64,000 bases of DNA from JACCVG01 sp963790245 (GTDB lineage: Bacteria > Actinomycetota > Thermoleophilia > Solirubrobacterales > Thermoleophilaceae): positions 1,488,001-1,552,000 of the forward strand of contig CAWBNP010000002.1 of the NCBI GenBank assembly GCA_963790245.1, in the 5' to 3' direction. Position numbers and translations under genes: made by a program. How positions within the stretch are numbered: the stretch's first letter is position 1; each line of letters starts with the position of its first letter. This document shows, in pieces, positions 1-9,210 of this stretch. Below the pieces are notes generated by a model. That model searched no databases and had not been told where the DNA came from. It saw nothing but the letters and a program-made list of their open reading frames with translations.

Positions 1-1
1 C

Positions 2-199
2 GGCTGCATCCCGTGGGTCGCCCTGCTGACGTTCATCGGCCTGCAGGCCGGCGCGCGCTGGGACTCGTGGAAGGACTCGCTGCACTACCTCGACTACGCC
101 GTCGCCGCGGCGATCGTGATCGGGCTGATCTACCTGTTTATCCGCAGCCGCCGCGGCCGCCCGCCCGCCGGGCCCGAAGCAACCACCGGGTCGGGCTGA
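2..199 (+). CDS. DedA-family membrane protein, C-terminal part only
   Basis: The reading frame is open from the left edge and stops at 199, so only the last 65 residues are present. They begin G-C-I-P-W-V-A-L-L-T-F-I-G, which resembles the conserved C-terminal region of DedA (SNARE-associated/VTT) integral membrane proteins. A hydrophobic segment (Y-A-V-A-A-A-I-V-I-G-L-I-Y-L-F-I) and a basic cytoplasmic tail follow. Known DedA proteins include undecaprenyl-phosphate flippases. The next gene, uppP, overlaps or abuts its stop codon, so a shared role in lipid-carrier recycling is plausible but inferred. Confidence 0.6.
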   Translation, partial: GCIPWVALLTFIGLQAGARWDSWKDSLHYLDYAVAAAIVIGLIYLFIRSRRGRPPAGPEATTGSG

Positions 200-1032
200 G
201 CGCCACGGCTCCCCGGCTCTCGCTCTGGCACGCCCTGGCGCTGGGGGCGATCCAGGGGCCCGCGGAGGTGCTGCCCGTCTCTAGCTCGGGCCACCTCGTG
301 CTCGTTCCCGCGCTGCTGCGCTGGCCCTATACCGAGCTCGACGGAGAGCTGCGCAAGTCTTTCGAGGTCGCGCTCCACGCCGGAACCGCGATCGGCCTGA
401 TCGTAGCCATGCGCCGCCAGGTCGCCGAGAAAGCAGCCGAGCTCGGACCAGGAGGAATCGCTCGGCTCGCGCTGATGTTCGCGCCCGCGGCGGCGGCCGG
501 ACTGGCGTTCGAGCGTCCGATCGAGGAGCGGCTCGGGTCGCCACGCGGCGTGGCGGCCGCGCAGGTCATCGCGGGCGCGTGCCTCTGGGCCGCCGACCGG
601 TGCGCCGCCGACCGGCCCGAGTCGGACGCGCGCTGGGGCGACGCGCTCGCAGTCGGCGCGGGCCAGGCCGCGGCACTGATCCCAGGCGTGTCGCGCGGCG
701 GCGCGACGATCACGACGGCGCGGCTGCGGCGGTTCGATCGCGCGGCCGCCGGATCGCTCTCGCGCCAGGCGGCACTGCCGATCATCGCCGGGGCGACCGT
801 GCTCAAGGGACACCGGCTCTCGCGCCGCGGCCTACCTGGCGAGCTGCGGCTGCCGTTCGCGACGGGCGTCGCGGCCTCGCTGGTCGCCACCGTCGCCTCC
901 GCCCGGCTCGCGGGCGTGCTCGAGCAGAGCGGCTCGCTGGCTCCGGTCGGCGCTTACCGAATCGCGCTCGGCGCGTTCGCTCTGGTCCGGCTGAGCGGCC
1001 GCCCGACGCATCGGGTTGAATCCTCCGCGTGA
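196..1032 (+). CDS. uppP: Undecaprenyl-diphosphatase UppP (BacA)
   Basis: This integral membrane enzyme dephosphorylates undecaprenyl diphosphate to recycle the lipid carrier for cell-wall synthesis. The sequence shows both family signatures: a Q-G-P-A-E motif followed by P-V-S-S-S-G-H-L (about residues 20-34), and I-P-G-V-S-R-G-G-A-T in the second half. Several alanine/leucine-rich membrane segments are present. The start is uncertain. The conserved region begins right after the DedA stop, and the best-placed codon is a CTG at 196 that overlaps the TGA. In-frame ATG 13 and GTG 67 would overlap the DedA gene extensively. From 196 the product is 278 residues, normal for the family. The gene ends in a GTGA overlap with purM. 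Confidence 0.85.
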   Translation: MSATAPRLSLWHALALGAIQGPAEVLPVSSSGHLVLVPALLRWPYTELDGELRKSFEVALHAGTAIGLIVAMRRQVAEKAAELGPGGIARLALMFAPAAAAGLAFERPIEERLGSPRGVAAAQVIAGACLWAADRCAADRPESDARWGDALAVGAGQAAALIPGVSRGGATITTARLRRFDRAAAGSLSRQAALPIIAGATVLKGHRLSRRGLPGELRLPFATGVAASLVATVASARLAGVLEQSGSLAPVGAYRIALGAFALVRLSGRPTHRVESSA

Positions 1033-2159
1033 GCGAGCGTGCGTACCCGACGAACCCGGACGGCGGGACCAGCGGCGCGAGGGTAGACCCCCGTGGGGCC
1101 TACGCCGGAGCCGGCGTCGATACCGACCGAGCCGGGCGGGCGGTTGCCGGCCTCGTCTCCGTGCTGGCCGGGATAGACCCCGGGCGCGAGCGCCGCGCGG
1201 TGCTCGGCTCGGGCCACTACGCGAACATCCTCGCGCTCGACTCCGACACGGGGATCGCCCTTTCGACGGACGGCGTCGGCTCGAAGGTGATCATCGCCGA
1301 GCAGCTCGGCCGGTTCGACACGGTTGGGATCGACTGCATCGCGATGAACGTCAACGACATCATCTGCGTCGGCGCCGAACCGCTCGCGCTGCTCGACTAC
1401 ATCGCCGTCGAGCGGGCCGACCCCGACATGCTGCGCGAGATCGCGATCGGCCTCAAGACCGGCGCGGAGCAGGCACGGATCGAGATCCCCGGTGGCGAGC
1501 TCGCCCAGCTGCCGGAGCTGATCCGGGGCCACCCCTCCCCTTACGGCTTCGACCTCGTCGGCGCCTGCTTTGGCACGATCGCTCTGGACTCGGTGATCAG
1601 CGGGGCGCGAATCGCGCCCGGTGACGCAGTGATCGGTATCCCCTCAAGTGGGGTTCACTCCAACGGGCTGACCTTGGCGCGCAGCGCGTTCGAGGATCTC
1701 TCCGAGCAGCCGGAGCAGCTCGGCGGCGCGACCGCCGGCGACGCTCTGCTCGAGCCGACCACGATCTACGTCCGTGCCGTGATGGACCTGATCCGCTCCG
1801 CTTCGATCGACGTCCGCGGCCTCGCCCACATCACGAGCGGCGGCATGCTCAACCTGTTGCGACTCGAGGCCGACGTCGGCTACTTGATCGACGCGCCGCT
1901 ACCCCGACTCCCGATCTTCGACTTGATCGCCTCCCGTGTCGCCGTCGAGGAGGCCGAGCTGCTCGAGGTCTTCAACCTCGGCTGCGGCTTCTGCTGCGTC
2001 GTCCCGGCGGCAGATGTCGACGTGGCGCTCGAGGCGATCGCCGCCCATCACGAAGGAGCGGCCGTGATCGGCTCTGTGACCGATAAGCCCGGGGTCGTCG
2101 AGCTACCGGGATCCGGGCTGGTCGGAGCCGAGGGCGACGGGTTCCGCCCGAGCACCTAG
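1029..2159 (+). CDS. purM: Phosphoribosylformylglycinamidine cyclo-ligase
   Basis: PurM closes the imidazole ring of AIR using ATP in step five of purine biosynthesis, in the cytoplasm. Recognisable blocks are the Y-A-G-A-G-V-D N-terminus (about residues 25-31), the S-T-D-G-V-G-S-K substrate loop near residue 80, the N-V-N-D-I-I/GAEPL segment near 108-120, and the S-S-G-V-H-S-N-G-L-T-L loop near 202. At 376 residues it is slightly longer than the usual 340-350, because of a roughly 24-residue N-terminal extension. It starts with GTG in a 4-base overlap with uppP. No other purine genes are nearby. Its 3' end overlaps the convergent gene at 2156 by four bases. Confidence 0.93.
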   Translation: MSERAYPTNPDGGTSGARVDPRGAYAGAGVDTDRAGRAVAGLVSVLAGIDPGRERRAVLGSGHYANILALDSDTGIALSTDGVGSKVIIAEQLGRFDTVGIDCIAMNVNDIICVGAEPLALLDYIAVERADPDMLREIAIGLKTGAEQARIEIPGGELAQLPELIRGHPSPYGFDLVGACFGTIALDSVISGARIAPGDAVIGIPSSGVHSNGLTLARSAFEDLSEQPEQLGGATAGDALLEPTTIYVRAVMDLIRSASIDVRGLAHITSGGMLNLLRLEADVGYLIDAPLPRLPIFDLIASRVAVEEAELLEVFNLGCGFCCVVPAADVDVALEAIAAHHEGAAVIGSVTDKPGVVELPGSGLVGAEGDGFRPST

Positions 2160-2986
2160 GTCCGCTCCCAGAGATACCCCGTCAGGACGCGGATCGGCTT
2201 GACCTTCCAGTCGGCGGCGAGCCGCCAGAGCTCAGCCGGCGCTCGAGGGCCCGGCAGACCACAGAGCGTCGCGATCTCGGTCGTGGCGAGCATCGGGAAC
2301 CGACGCAGCGCCGCCTCGACGCCGAGCGCGCCGTCATCCGAAGCGCCCGCGCCGACCTCTCGTGCCGCGGCCAGCCAGTTCTCGAGCGGCTCTGGGCCGA
2401 AGATCCATCGTTCGCCGCCCTCGCCCGAGAATCGCGCCGACGGGAACGAAAGCCGCTCGACTCCGGCGCTCTGCTCCACCTTTCCGGCCGCGTGCGCGGC
2501 ATCGGGAACCGTGCGGGTCAGCTCGAGGTCAGCTCCAAAAGACTCGACGATCGCGTGCGAGCCGAGGTCGGCGCGGAATCGCTCGACGTCGAGTCCGGCG
2601 CGCCGCGCTTCCTCGATCAGGGCCTCGGGCGCATCGATCTTGCGGCGAAAGCAGAACAACCCCTCCCGGACCGCGCGCAGGTAATCGATCGCCGCTCCCG
2701 GCCCCTGTTCAGCCGCCGCCTTGACCGCCATGCAGGCCGGGTATGAAGACGAGATCGGAGATTCACGCCAAATCATGGGGTCGAACGGCATCTCCACCTC
2801 AGCGGCGACCTCGATCCAATGCTCGAGCTGGGCACCCGGATCGCCGAAGTCGCGGGCGAGACCGCCCATGATCAAGGTGAAATCGAGGTCGGCGCCGAAC
2901 TCCACGATGAGCTTTCGAACGGTTGGCTCGATCGACCACGACCAGGAGCAGGCAGGATCCGTGAACAACTGGATGTGCGCGGGCAT
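2156..2986 (-). CDS. DsbA/FrnE-like thioredoxin-fold protein (SpxH-like)
   Basis: This 276-residue protein begins with a beta strand and a T-D-P-A-C-S-W-S-W motif at residues 9-17. That is where DsbA-like proteins of the FrnE/YjbH(SpxH) group carry their active site. Here the motif reads C13-S-W-S16, a CxxS variant with one cysteine, so classical disulfide exchange is doubtful. An adaptor or thiol-binding role is possible. The rest is helical and alanine/arginine rich, as in the inserted helical domain of this fold. There is no signal peptide, so it is probably cytoplasmic. The start at 2986 is 24 bases from the divergent kinase gene. The exact function is not assignable. Confidence 0.7.
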   Translation of the reverse strand: MPAHIQLFTDPACSWSWSIEPTVRKLIVEFGADLDFTLIMGGLARDFGDPGAQLEHWIEVAAEVEMPFDPMIWRESPISSSYPACMAVKAAAEQGPGAAIDYLRAVREGLFCFRRKIDAPEALIEEARRAGLDVERFRADLGSHAIVESFGADLELTRTVPDAAHAAGKVEQSAGVERLSFPSARFSGEGGERWIFGPEPLENWLAAAREVGAGASDDGALGVEAALRRFPMLATTEIATLCGLPGPRAPAELWRLAADWKVKPIRVLTGYLWERT

Positions 2987-3010
2987 CGGTCCGCAAGACT
3001 AGGTGGCTCG

Positions 3011-4501
3011 ATGATCGGAACCCTTCTCAACGATCGCTTCCGACTCGAGCGCAAGCTCGGGTCCGGCGGGATGTCGACGGTCTACCGCGCGTTTGACGAA
3101 ACGCTCGAGCGGTGGGTGGCAATCAAGGTGATGCACGGCGAGATGTCGCGCGATGCCGATCAGCTCGAGCGCTTCCGCCGCGAAGCACGCGCCGTGGCGC
3201 GCCTCTCCCATCCCCACGTCGTCAGCGTGATCGATGCCGGCGAGGACGCCGGCCACCCCTACATCGTCCTCGAGTACATCGAGGGCGAGACGCTCAAGGC
3301 CCAGATCCGGCGCGACGGCCCGCTGCCGATCGGCGAGGCGGTGGCCTACGCGATCGAAATCGGGCTCGCGCTCTCGGCGGCTCACCGTGCCCGGCTGGTC
3401 CACCGCGACGTCAAGCCCCAGAACATCCTGATCGATCCAGAGGGTCGCGCGCGGATCACCGACTTCGGGATCGCGCGGACGCTCGAGGCCGAGGGGCTGA
3501 CCCAAGCGGGGCGGGTCGTCGGGACGACGGACTACGTCTCGCCGGAGCAGGCGATGGGCAAGGAGGTCAGCGGCCAGTCCGACATCTACTCGCTCGGCGT
3601 GTGCCTTTACGAGATGCTGACCGGCCAACCGCCGTTCGTCGGCGATTCGCACGTCTCGGTCGCAATGAAGCACGTCCAGGAGCCGATTCCCGACGTGCGC
3701 GAGCGCCGGCCCGAGGTCTCCGCAGCCCTCGCGGGAGTGCTCGAGCACGCGACCGCCAAGGAGCTCGCCAACCGCTACCCCGAAGTCGACCACATGATCG
3801 CCGACCTCGAGGACACGCTTGCGATCGAGGCCTCGCGCGCCGGCGAGACGACCGGTGAGGCGACCGCGATGCTGGCCGCGCTACCCGAGCGCTCGGCTCG
3901 CATGGCGCCGACGCGGTTGCGCCGACCCGGCCGCTACACGACCGCGATCGTGGTCCTGATCCTGCTCGTCCTCGGCACCGGCGCCGCGGCGCTGTTGATC
4001 CCCGACGAGCGGCTCGTACCGCTGCCGGGGATCCCCGACGCGCCCGATTTCGTCGAGGTCCCGCTGACCCCCGGCAGCGCAGCGGACTTCGATCCCGAGG
4101 GCGATGAGGACGAGTCGAGCGAGGCCGTCGGCAACCTGACCGACGGCAACCCCTCAACGATCTGGGCTACCGAGACCTACCAGTTCCAGTTCGGGCCGGA
4201 CGCGGAGAAGACAGGCGTCGGCGCGGTCATCGACGCCGGCGAGCCGATCGCCGCCAGGCGGTTGGGTGTGGCCTCCAATATCACCGGCTGGAGCGCGGAC
4301 ATCTACGCGGCAAACGGGGAACAGGCCGAGCTCGCAGACTGGGGAGCCCCGATCGCGTCGATCACCGACGCCGGGGAAACCGAGCGCGTGACACTCGACA
4401 CCGCCGGTCAGGAGTTCAGCCACTACCTGCTCTGGATCACCCAGCTGCCGGAGGACAGCGGCGGACGGGTCGAGCTGACCGAAGTCGGCCTGGAGCGGTA
4501 A
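3011..4501 (+). CDS. Membrane serine/threonine protein kinase with extracellular discoidin-like domain
   Basis: The product is 496 residues. Residues 10-270 form a Hanks-type kinase. G-S-G-G is the P-loop at 17-20, K39 the ATP-anchoring lysine, H-R-D at 131-133 with N138 the catalytic loop, and D-F-G at 151-153. A transmembrane helix lies at about 310-330. The outside part (331-496) has an acidic linker followed by a beta-rich module with D-G-N-P-S-T-I-W-A-T-E, typical of discoidin/F5-8C-like or zinc-ribbon-kinase accessory domains. It therefore lacks PASTA repeats and may sense another ligand. ATG 3011 is chosen because the kinase fold starts directly after it. The gene meets pknB tail to tail with no gap. 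Confidence 0.9.
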   Translation: MIGTLLNDRFRLERKLGSGGMSTVYRAFDETLERWVAIKVMHGEMSRDADQLERFRREARAVARLSHPHVVSVIDAGEDAGHPYIVLEYIEGETLKAQIRRDGPLPIGEAVAYAIEIGLALSAAHRARLVHRDVKPQNILIDPEGRARITDFGIARTLEAEGLTQAGRVVGTTDYVSPEQAMGKEVSGQSDIYSLGVCLYEMLTGQPPFVGDSHVSVAMKHVQEPIPDVRERRPEVSAALAGVLEHATAKELANRYPEVDHMIADLEDTLAIEASRAGETTGEATAMLAALPERSARMAPTRLRRPGRYTTAIVVLILLVLGTGAAALLIPDERLVPLPGIPDAPDFVEVPLTPGSAADFDPEGDEDESSEAVGNLTDGNPSTIWATETYQFQFGPDAEKTGVGAVIDAGEPIAARRLGVASNITGWSADIYAANGEQAELADWGAPIASITDAGETERVTLDTAGQEFSHYLLWITQLPEDSGGRVELTEVGLER

Positions 4502-6295
4502 CTAACGCCCGGCGGCGGGCTGGTCGAACCGGCCGACGTCGAGCTCGACCGTGCCGCCCTCTTCGAGCGTGTCGCCGGCCTTCGGGTTCTGGTCGAGCAC
4601 GAGCCCGTCCTGCCGGACGTTGCGGACGCGCTTGTCCTCGATATCGACGCGGAACCCCTCGCTGCGAAGCAGCGGCTCGGCGCGATCGATATCCAGGCCG
4701 CCTACGCGCGGCACCGGCCGGCCGGCCAGCTTGCCGTTGGATATCGAGAGCGAGACGTTCGATCCTTTAGGGGCCTCGGCGCCGCCTTCCGGCGTCTGGG
4801 CGGTTACCTCGTCCTTGGGGAGCTCCGAGTCGACCTTGGTGATCCCGACCGTGAAGCCGGCGCCCTCGAGCTGGGACTGGGCGACGTCACGGTCGAACCC
4901 GATCACGCGCGGCACCTGCTCGATCCGCGGTCCCGAGCTGATCTGCAGCTGGATCGCGGTGCCCTCGCGCCGCTCGGTCCCCGCCCCGGGGAGGGTGCCG
5001 ATCGCGAACCCCTCCTCGATCTCGTCTGAGATGTCTTCTTCTGTCTCGACCTGGAACCCGGCGGTGTTGAGAGTCTTGATCGCCCGCTTCTCGGAGAGCC
5101 CGGTCACGTCGGGGATCGCAGCCGTGGCCGGACCGGCGGACACGGTCAGCTCAACGGTCGAGCCCTCGTCGACCCGCGCGCCGGCGGCAGGCCGCTGCGC
5201 GATCACCTGGTTGATCGGCGCCGGATTCTGGGACTGGATCACCTTGACCTTCAACCCAGCCTGCTCGAGCGGCGGTTCGGCCTGGGCAAGCGGTCTGTCG
5301 ACGAGGTTCGGAACGCGGACCTGGATCGGCTGGCTGAGCAGGAAGAATGCCCCGACCGCCGCCGCGACGGCGAGCAGGCCGGCCAGAGCCCACGGCCAGC
5401 GGCGGCGGTTCCGGCCCGGATCGACGGCCCCCCAGACGGCCGTCCCCTGGCCGTCGTCGCCGAGCGCTAGCGCGGCGCGCGCCGACTGCAACGCGGCGAT
5501 GAAATCGTCGCCGGTCTGCCAGCGCTCGGTCGGATCCTTTGCCAGCGCGCGTAGGATCGTCGCCTCGAGGCCGGGATGGATGTCGGGGCGCAGGTCAGAG
5601 GGCATCGGCGGCAGCTGCGAGAGGTGCTGGACGGCGATAGCGACCGCGCTGTCAGCCTCGAACGGCAGCCGGCCGGTGACCATCTCGAACAGCATCACGC
5701 CGATCGAGTACAGGTCCGAAGACGCGCCGGTCGCGTGGCCCTGAGCCTGCTCGGGCGAGAGGTACTGCGCGGTCCCGAGAATCGATCCCGTCTCGGTCAT
5801 CTCCGAGGCGCCGGCGCGAGCGATGCCGAAGTCGGTCACCTTGGCCCGGTCCTGATCGTCGACGATCACGTTCTGGGGCTTGAAGTCGCGGTGCACGACG
5901 CCGCGCTTGTGGGCGAACCCGGCGGCTGCCAGCACCTGGATGGCGAGGTCGATTGCCCGCTCCTGGGAGAGCGGCCGCTCCTCGAGCATCACCTGCTTGA
6001 GCGTCCGCCCCGGGAGGTGCTCCATCGCGATGTAGTAGTTGCCCTCGTGTTCGCCGCGGTCGAATACCGCGACGACGTTGGGGTGCTGGAGCGCGGCGGC
6101 GGAGGAGGCTTCGCGCTTGAACCGCTCGACGAACTGCTGGTCCTCGGCGAACCGGCGGTGGAGCATCTTGAGCGCCACCTGGCGGCCGAGCTGGCCGTCC
6201 TCGGCCAGGTAGACGTCGGCCATCCCGCCGGAGCCGATCCGACTGATCACCCGATACCGGCCGTCGACGAGAGTGTTTAGAAGCGGGTCGTTCAT
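4502..6295 (-). CDS. pknB: Serine/threonine protein kinase PknB with four PASTA domains
   Basis: PknB-type receptor kinases sense muropeptides or lipid II outside the cell and phosphorylate division and wall-synthesis proteins. The 597-residue product shows K43, H135-R-D137, N142 and D155-F-G in the kinase domain (about 13-275). A proline/arginine linker leads to a membrane helix at 301-320, followed by four PASTA repeats covering about 325-590. These each carry the recurring V-P-x-V/L-x-G-x-x-x-x-x-A pattern. It is the last gene of the minus-strand cluster with pbpA, rodA, pstP and the two FHA genes, the same set found near oriC in mycobacteria. ATG 6295 directly follows the pbpA stop. Confidence 0.95.
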   Translation of the reverse strand: MNDPLLNTLVDGRYRVISRIGSGGMADVYLAEDGQLGRQVALKMLHRRFAEDQQFVERFKREASSAAALQHPNVVAVFDRGEHEGNYYIAMEHLPGRTLKQVMLEERPLSQERAIDLAIQVLAAAGFAHKRGVVHRDFKPQNVIVDDQDRAKVTDFGIARAGASEMTETGSILGTAQYLSPEQAQGHATGASSDLYSIGVMLFEMVTGRLPFEADSAVAIAVQHLSQLPPMPSDLRPDIHPGLEATILRALAKDPTERWQTGDDFIAALQSARAALALGDDGQGTAVWGAVDPGRNRRRWPWALAGLLAVAAAVGAFFLLSQPIQVRVPNLVDRPLAQAEPPLEQAGLKVKVIQSQNPAPINQVIAQRPAAGARVDEGSTVELTVSAGPATAAIPDVTGLSEKRAIKTLNTAGFQVETEEDISDEIEEGFAIGTLPGAGTERREGTAIQLQISSGPRIEQVPRVIGFDRDVAQSQLEGAGFTVGITKVDSELPKDEVTAQTPEGGAEAPKGSNVSLSISNGKLAGRPVPRVGGLDIDRAEPLLRSEGFRVDIEDKRVRNVRQDGLVLDQNPKAGDTLEEGGTVELDVGRFDQPAAGR

Positions 6296-7744
6296 CTACT
6301 GGAGGAGTTCCTGCAGCACTTCTTTGGCGATCGGCGCGGCGACGGTGCCACCCTGCCCGTCGGTCCGCTCGATCGTCACTGCGACGGCCATCTTAGGGTC
6401 ATCGCGTGGCGCGAAGCCGATGAACCACGCCTGGTTGGTCGCACCCCCCTCGACCTCGGCGGTTCCGGTCTTGCCTGCGACCTCGATGCCCTCGAGCGCG
6501 GCCGCCGTGCCCGACCCCTCGCGAACCACGTTGGCCATCATCTCGGTCAGCTCCTCGGCCGAGGAGGCCTTCATCACGCGTCGTACCTCGACCGGGTCGA
6601 TCTCGTCCCTGACCCGTCCGTCACGGGCGCGGACCATGTCACCCAGACGCGGCGCCATCCGCACGCCGCCATTCGCGACGGTGGCGGCGACCTCCGCCAT
6701 CTGAAGCGGTGTCACGAGCAACCGCTCTTGGCCGATCGCCACCCGCCCGATGTCAACCGGGTCGCCTGCGTCGAGCGGTTGTCCCTTCGCGAATACGCCG
6801 CTCGGCGCGAGCTCCGCGCTCGGCAGATCCAGAGGCGGCGGCTCGCCCATGCCGAACCGCTCCATGTAGTCGAACATCGTCTTCGCTCCGAGCTGCTCGG
6901 CCACCTGGCCCCAGACGGTGTTGATCGAGTTCGTCAGGGCGGTGGTCAGGTCCACGCTGCCGTAGTTCTGGCCGCCGAAGTTGGCGAGCGGAACCCCTCC
7001 GATGTCGATCCCCGAGCGGCCGTCGACGGTGCTCGTAGGCTCAAACTCGCCGCTGTCGAGCGCCGCCGCCGCGGTGATCACCTTCATCGTCGAGCCGGGC
7101 GGGTAGAGAGCCTGGGTCGCCCGGTTGAGGATCGGCGAGCCCTCGGCGTTGTTGAGCTCGGAGCACTGCTCGGCGATCGTGTTGGGGTCGTAGCTCGGAA
7201 CGCTGACCATCACCCGGACCCGCCCGGTCTGGGGTTCGAGCGCGACGATCGACCCCGGCTCTCCGCCGAGCGCGTCGGTCGCGAGCTGCTGGGCCCCGAC
7301 GTCGAGGTTGGTGCGCAGGTCATCGCCCTGGTCGGTCCCGCCGAGCAGCGTGTCGACGATCGTCCCGAACTCGTTGCTGCGCCCGGTCAACGCGTCGTTG
7401 TAGAACCGCTCGAGGCCCGAGCGGCCACAGTCGAGGTAGCTGTAGCCGACCGGGTGGGCGAACGGGTCGCCGAGCGGGTAGTCGCGGACGTAGCGCGGGG
7501 CGCTCTCGCTGCCGACGTTGTCGGACTTGGCGAGGTCCTCGCCGTCCGCGCTCAGGATCAGCCCGCGCGGCTGGGTCTCTTCCTCGAGCAGCGAGCGACG
7601 GTTGTTGGTGTTGTCGGAGTAGGCCGTCTCGCCGCTGAACCGGGTCAGGAAGTCGTGCGCGACGGCGCGGTAGGTGGTGAAGCCGATCAGCAGCGCGAAC
7701 AGCGCTACGACGAGGCCGAAGACCCGCGTGATCTCGCGGTTCAC
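6296..7744 (-). CDS. pbpA: Penicillin-binding protein 2 / PbpA-like transpeptidase
   Basis: This class B PBP cross-links peptidoglycan and works with the SEDS polymerase encoded just upstream. The 482-residue product has one N-terminal membrane helix (about 8-30), a short dimerisation region, and the transpeptidase triad: S218-T-M-K221, S273-I-N275 and K425-T-G427. The start is placed at GTG 7744, giving a GTGA overlap with the rodA/ftsW stop. A second GTG immediately before it is possible. The dimerisation part is short compared with FtsI, which matches actinobacterial PbpA. No PASTA domain is present. Confidence 0.93.
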   Translation of the reverse strand: MNREITRVFGLVVALFALLIGFTTYRAVAHDFLTRFSGETAYSDNTNNRRSLLEEETQPRGLILSADGEDLAKSDNVGSESAPRYVRDYPLGDPFAHPVGYSYLDCGRSGLERFYNDALTGRSNEFGTIVDTLLGGTDQGDDLRTNLDVGAQQLATDALGGEPGSIVALEPQTGRVRVMVSVPSYDPNTIAEQCSELNNAEGSPILNRATQALYPPGSTMKVITAAAALDSGEFEPTSTVDGRSGIDIGGVPLANFGGQNYGSVDLTTALTNSINTVWGQVAEQLGAKTMFDYMERFGMGEPPPLDLPSAELAPSGVFAKGQPLDAGDPVDIGRVAIGQERLLVTPLQMAEVAATVANGGVRMAPRLGDMVRARDGRVRDEIDPVEVRRVMKASSAEELTEMMANVVREGSGTAAALEGIEVAGKTGTAEVEGGATNQAWFIGFAPRDDPKMAVAVTIERTDGQGGTVAAPIAKEVLQELLQ

Positions 7745-9210
7745 CACTGCCCCTTTTCCTCGGCGGCGCGGCGGGCGTCGTCCGAGAGGATCAGCAGCAA
7801 CGCGACGAGGATGAAGTTCGCCATCAGGGAGCTGCCACCGCGCGAGACGAACGGCAGCGTGACGCCGGTCAGCGGGATCGCCCCGGTGACTCCGCCGACG
7901 ATCACGAAAACCTGCAGCGCGAAGACGGCGCTCAGCCCCACGGCGAGCAGCTTGGTGAACCCGTCGCGAGCAATCACCGCGATCCGGAAACCGCGCGCCG
8001 TGAACAACAGGCAGACCAGCAGTACGGCGACGGCACCGAACAGACCGAGCTCGTTGGTGATCAAGGCGTAGATCGAGTCGGTGTCGGGCAGTGGCACCAG
8101 CGGGCTGGCGCAACCCGGCGCGGGAGTGCAGTCCTGCTCGATCCCCGGCGGATAGAGCAGCGACTTGCCCAGACCACGGCCGAACAAGCCGCCGTCGCTC
8201 TGGGCGAAGAACGACTGGACGAGTTGGCCCGAGCCACCCGGGCTGTCGATCAGCTTCTGATCGAACGGATCGAGCCAGGCCGCGACGCGGTTCTGCACGT
8301 GCGTCACCGACGTGGCGAAGAAGGTCGCCCCGGCGGCGAACAATGATATGCCGGCGACCACGAACGACAGTCGCGAGGTGGCGACATACAACACGACCAG
8401 GAAGCCGCCGAAGAACATCAGCGAGGAGCCCAGGTCGCGGATCACGAACAGCATCAGCATCGCCATGCCCCAGACCAGCAGCAGCGGGCCGATGTGCTTG
8501 AGCGACGGACGCTCGGCGACGATCGCTGCGATCGAGGCGATCAGGACGCAGCCGAGCACGCTCGGCCAGGCCGGAGCGCCCAGAACGACGACGAGGAAGA
8601 GGGCGATGATCGCCGCGGCGCCTCCGATCGCGAGGGTGCGCGACCGCGGTGGCGCGGTGTGACCCCCGAGCAGCACCTCGCGGTTGTCGGCGAGGTAGCT
8701 CGCCAGGAAGATGATGATCGCGAGCTTCGCGAACTCGGCCGGCTGGAAGCTGATCGGGCCGAGATCAATCGCGAGGAAGGCGCCGTTCTGTGTTTCGCCG
8801 AGGATTCGCGGGATCGCAAGCAACACGATCCCGGCGATCGCGATCGTGTACCGGTACCGCTGCAGCGTGCGCAGATCGTGCAGCAGCACAACCGTGAGGC
8901 TGAAGAGAGCGAGGCCGAAAATGAACCACTGAGCCTGCTGGCGCGCAAGGTCCTCATTGATCCGGTAGATGATCACGAGGCCGAAGGCCGCCAGCAACGC
9001 GGCGAGCGGGAACAGGTAGGGATCGGCGTAGGGCAACCGCCAGCGGATGAACAGGTGGCCGAGCAGGCAGGCCGCCAGGAAAACCGCTCCGTAGGTGACG
9101 GTCACCGCCTGGATCTCGTCACTGCGCGCGATCAGTACGGCCGTGAATCCCGCGGTCACCAGCAACGACACCGGCACCAGGCCGAAGAACTCCCGCGCTC
9201 GCCCCGACAT
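7741..9210 (-). CDS. rodA: SEDS peptidoglycan glycosyltransferase, RodA/FtsW family
   Basis: SEDS proteins polymerise lipid II into glycan strands in the membrane. The 489-residue product is almost entirely hydrophobic, with about ten to twelve membrane segments. It shows family patterns such as Q-P-A-E-F-A-K-L (near 156) and the C-terminal P-L-T-G-V-T-L-P-F-V-S-R-G-G-S-S motif that identifies FtsW/RodA/SpoVE. Its position between pstP and pbpA matches mycobacterial rodA, so rodA is preferred over ftsW. The start ATG overlaps the pstP stop (ATGA), and the end overlaps pbpA. Confidence 0.93.
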   Translation of the reverse strand: MSGRAREFFGLVPVSLLVTAGFTAVLIARSDEIQAVTVTYGAVFLAACLLGHLFIRWRLPYADPYLFPLAALLAAFGLVIIYRINEDLARQQAQWFIFGLALFSLTVVLLHDLRTLQRYRYTIAIAGIVLLAIPRILGETQNGAFLAIDLGPISFQPAEFAKLAIIIFLASYLADNREVLLGGHTAPPRSRTLAIGGAAAIIALFLVVVLGAPAWPSVLGCVLIASIAAIVAERPSLKHIGPLLLVWGMAMLMLFVIRDLGSSLMFFGGFLVVLYVATSRLSFVVAGISLFAAGATFFATSVTHVQNRVAAWLDPFDQKLIDSPGGSGQLVQSFFAQSDGGLFGRGLGKSLLYPPGIEQDCTPAPGCASPLVPLPDTDSIYALITNELGLFGAVAVLLVCLLFTARGFRIAVIARDGFTKLLAVGLSAVFALQVFVIVGGVTGAIPLTGVTLPFVSRGGSSLMANFILVALLLILSDDARRAAEEKGQW

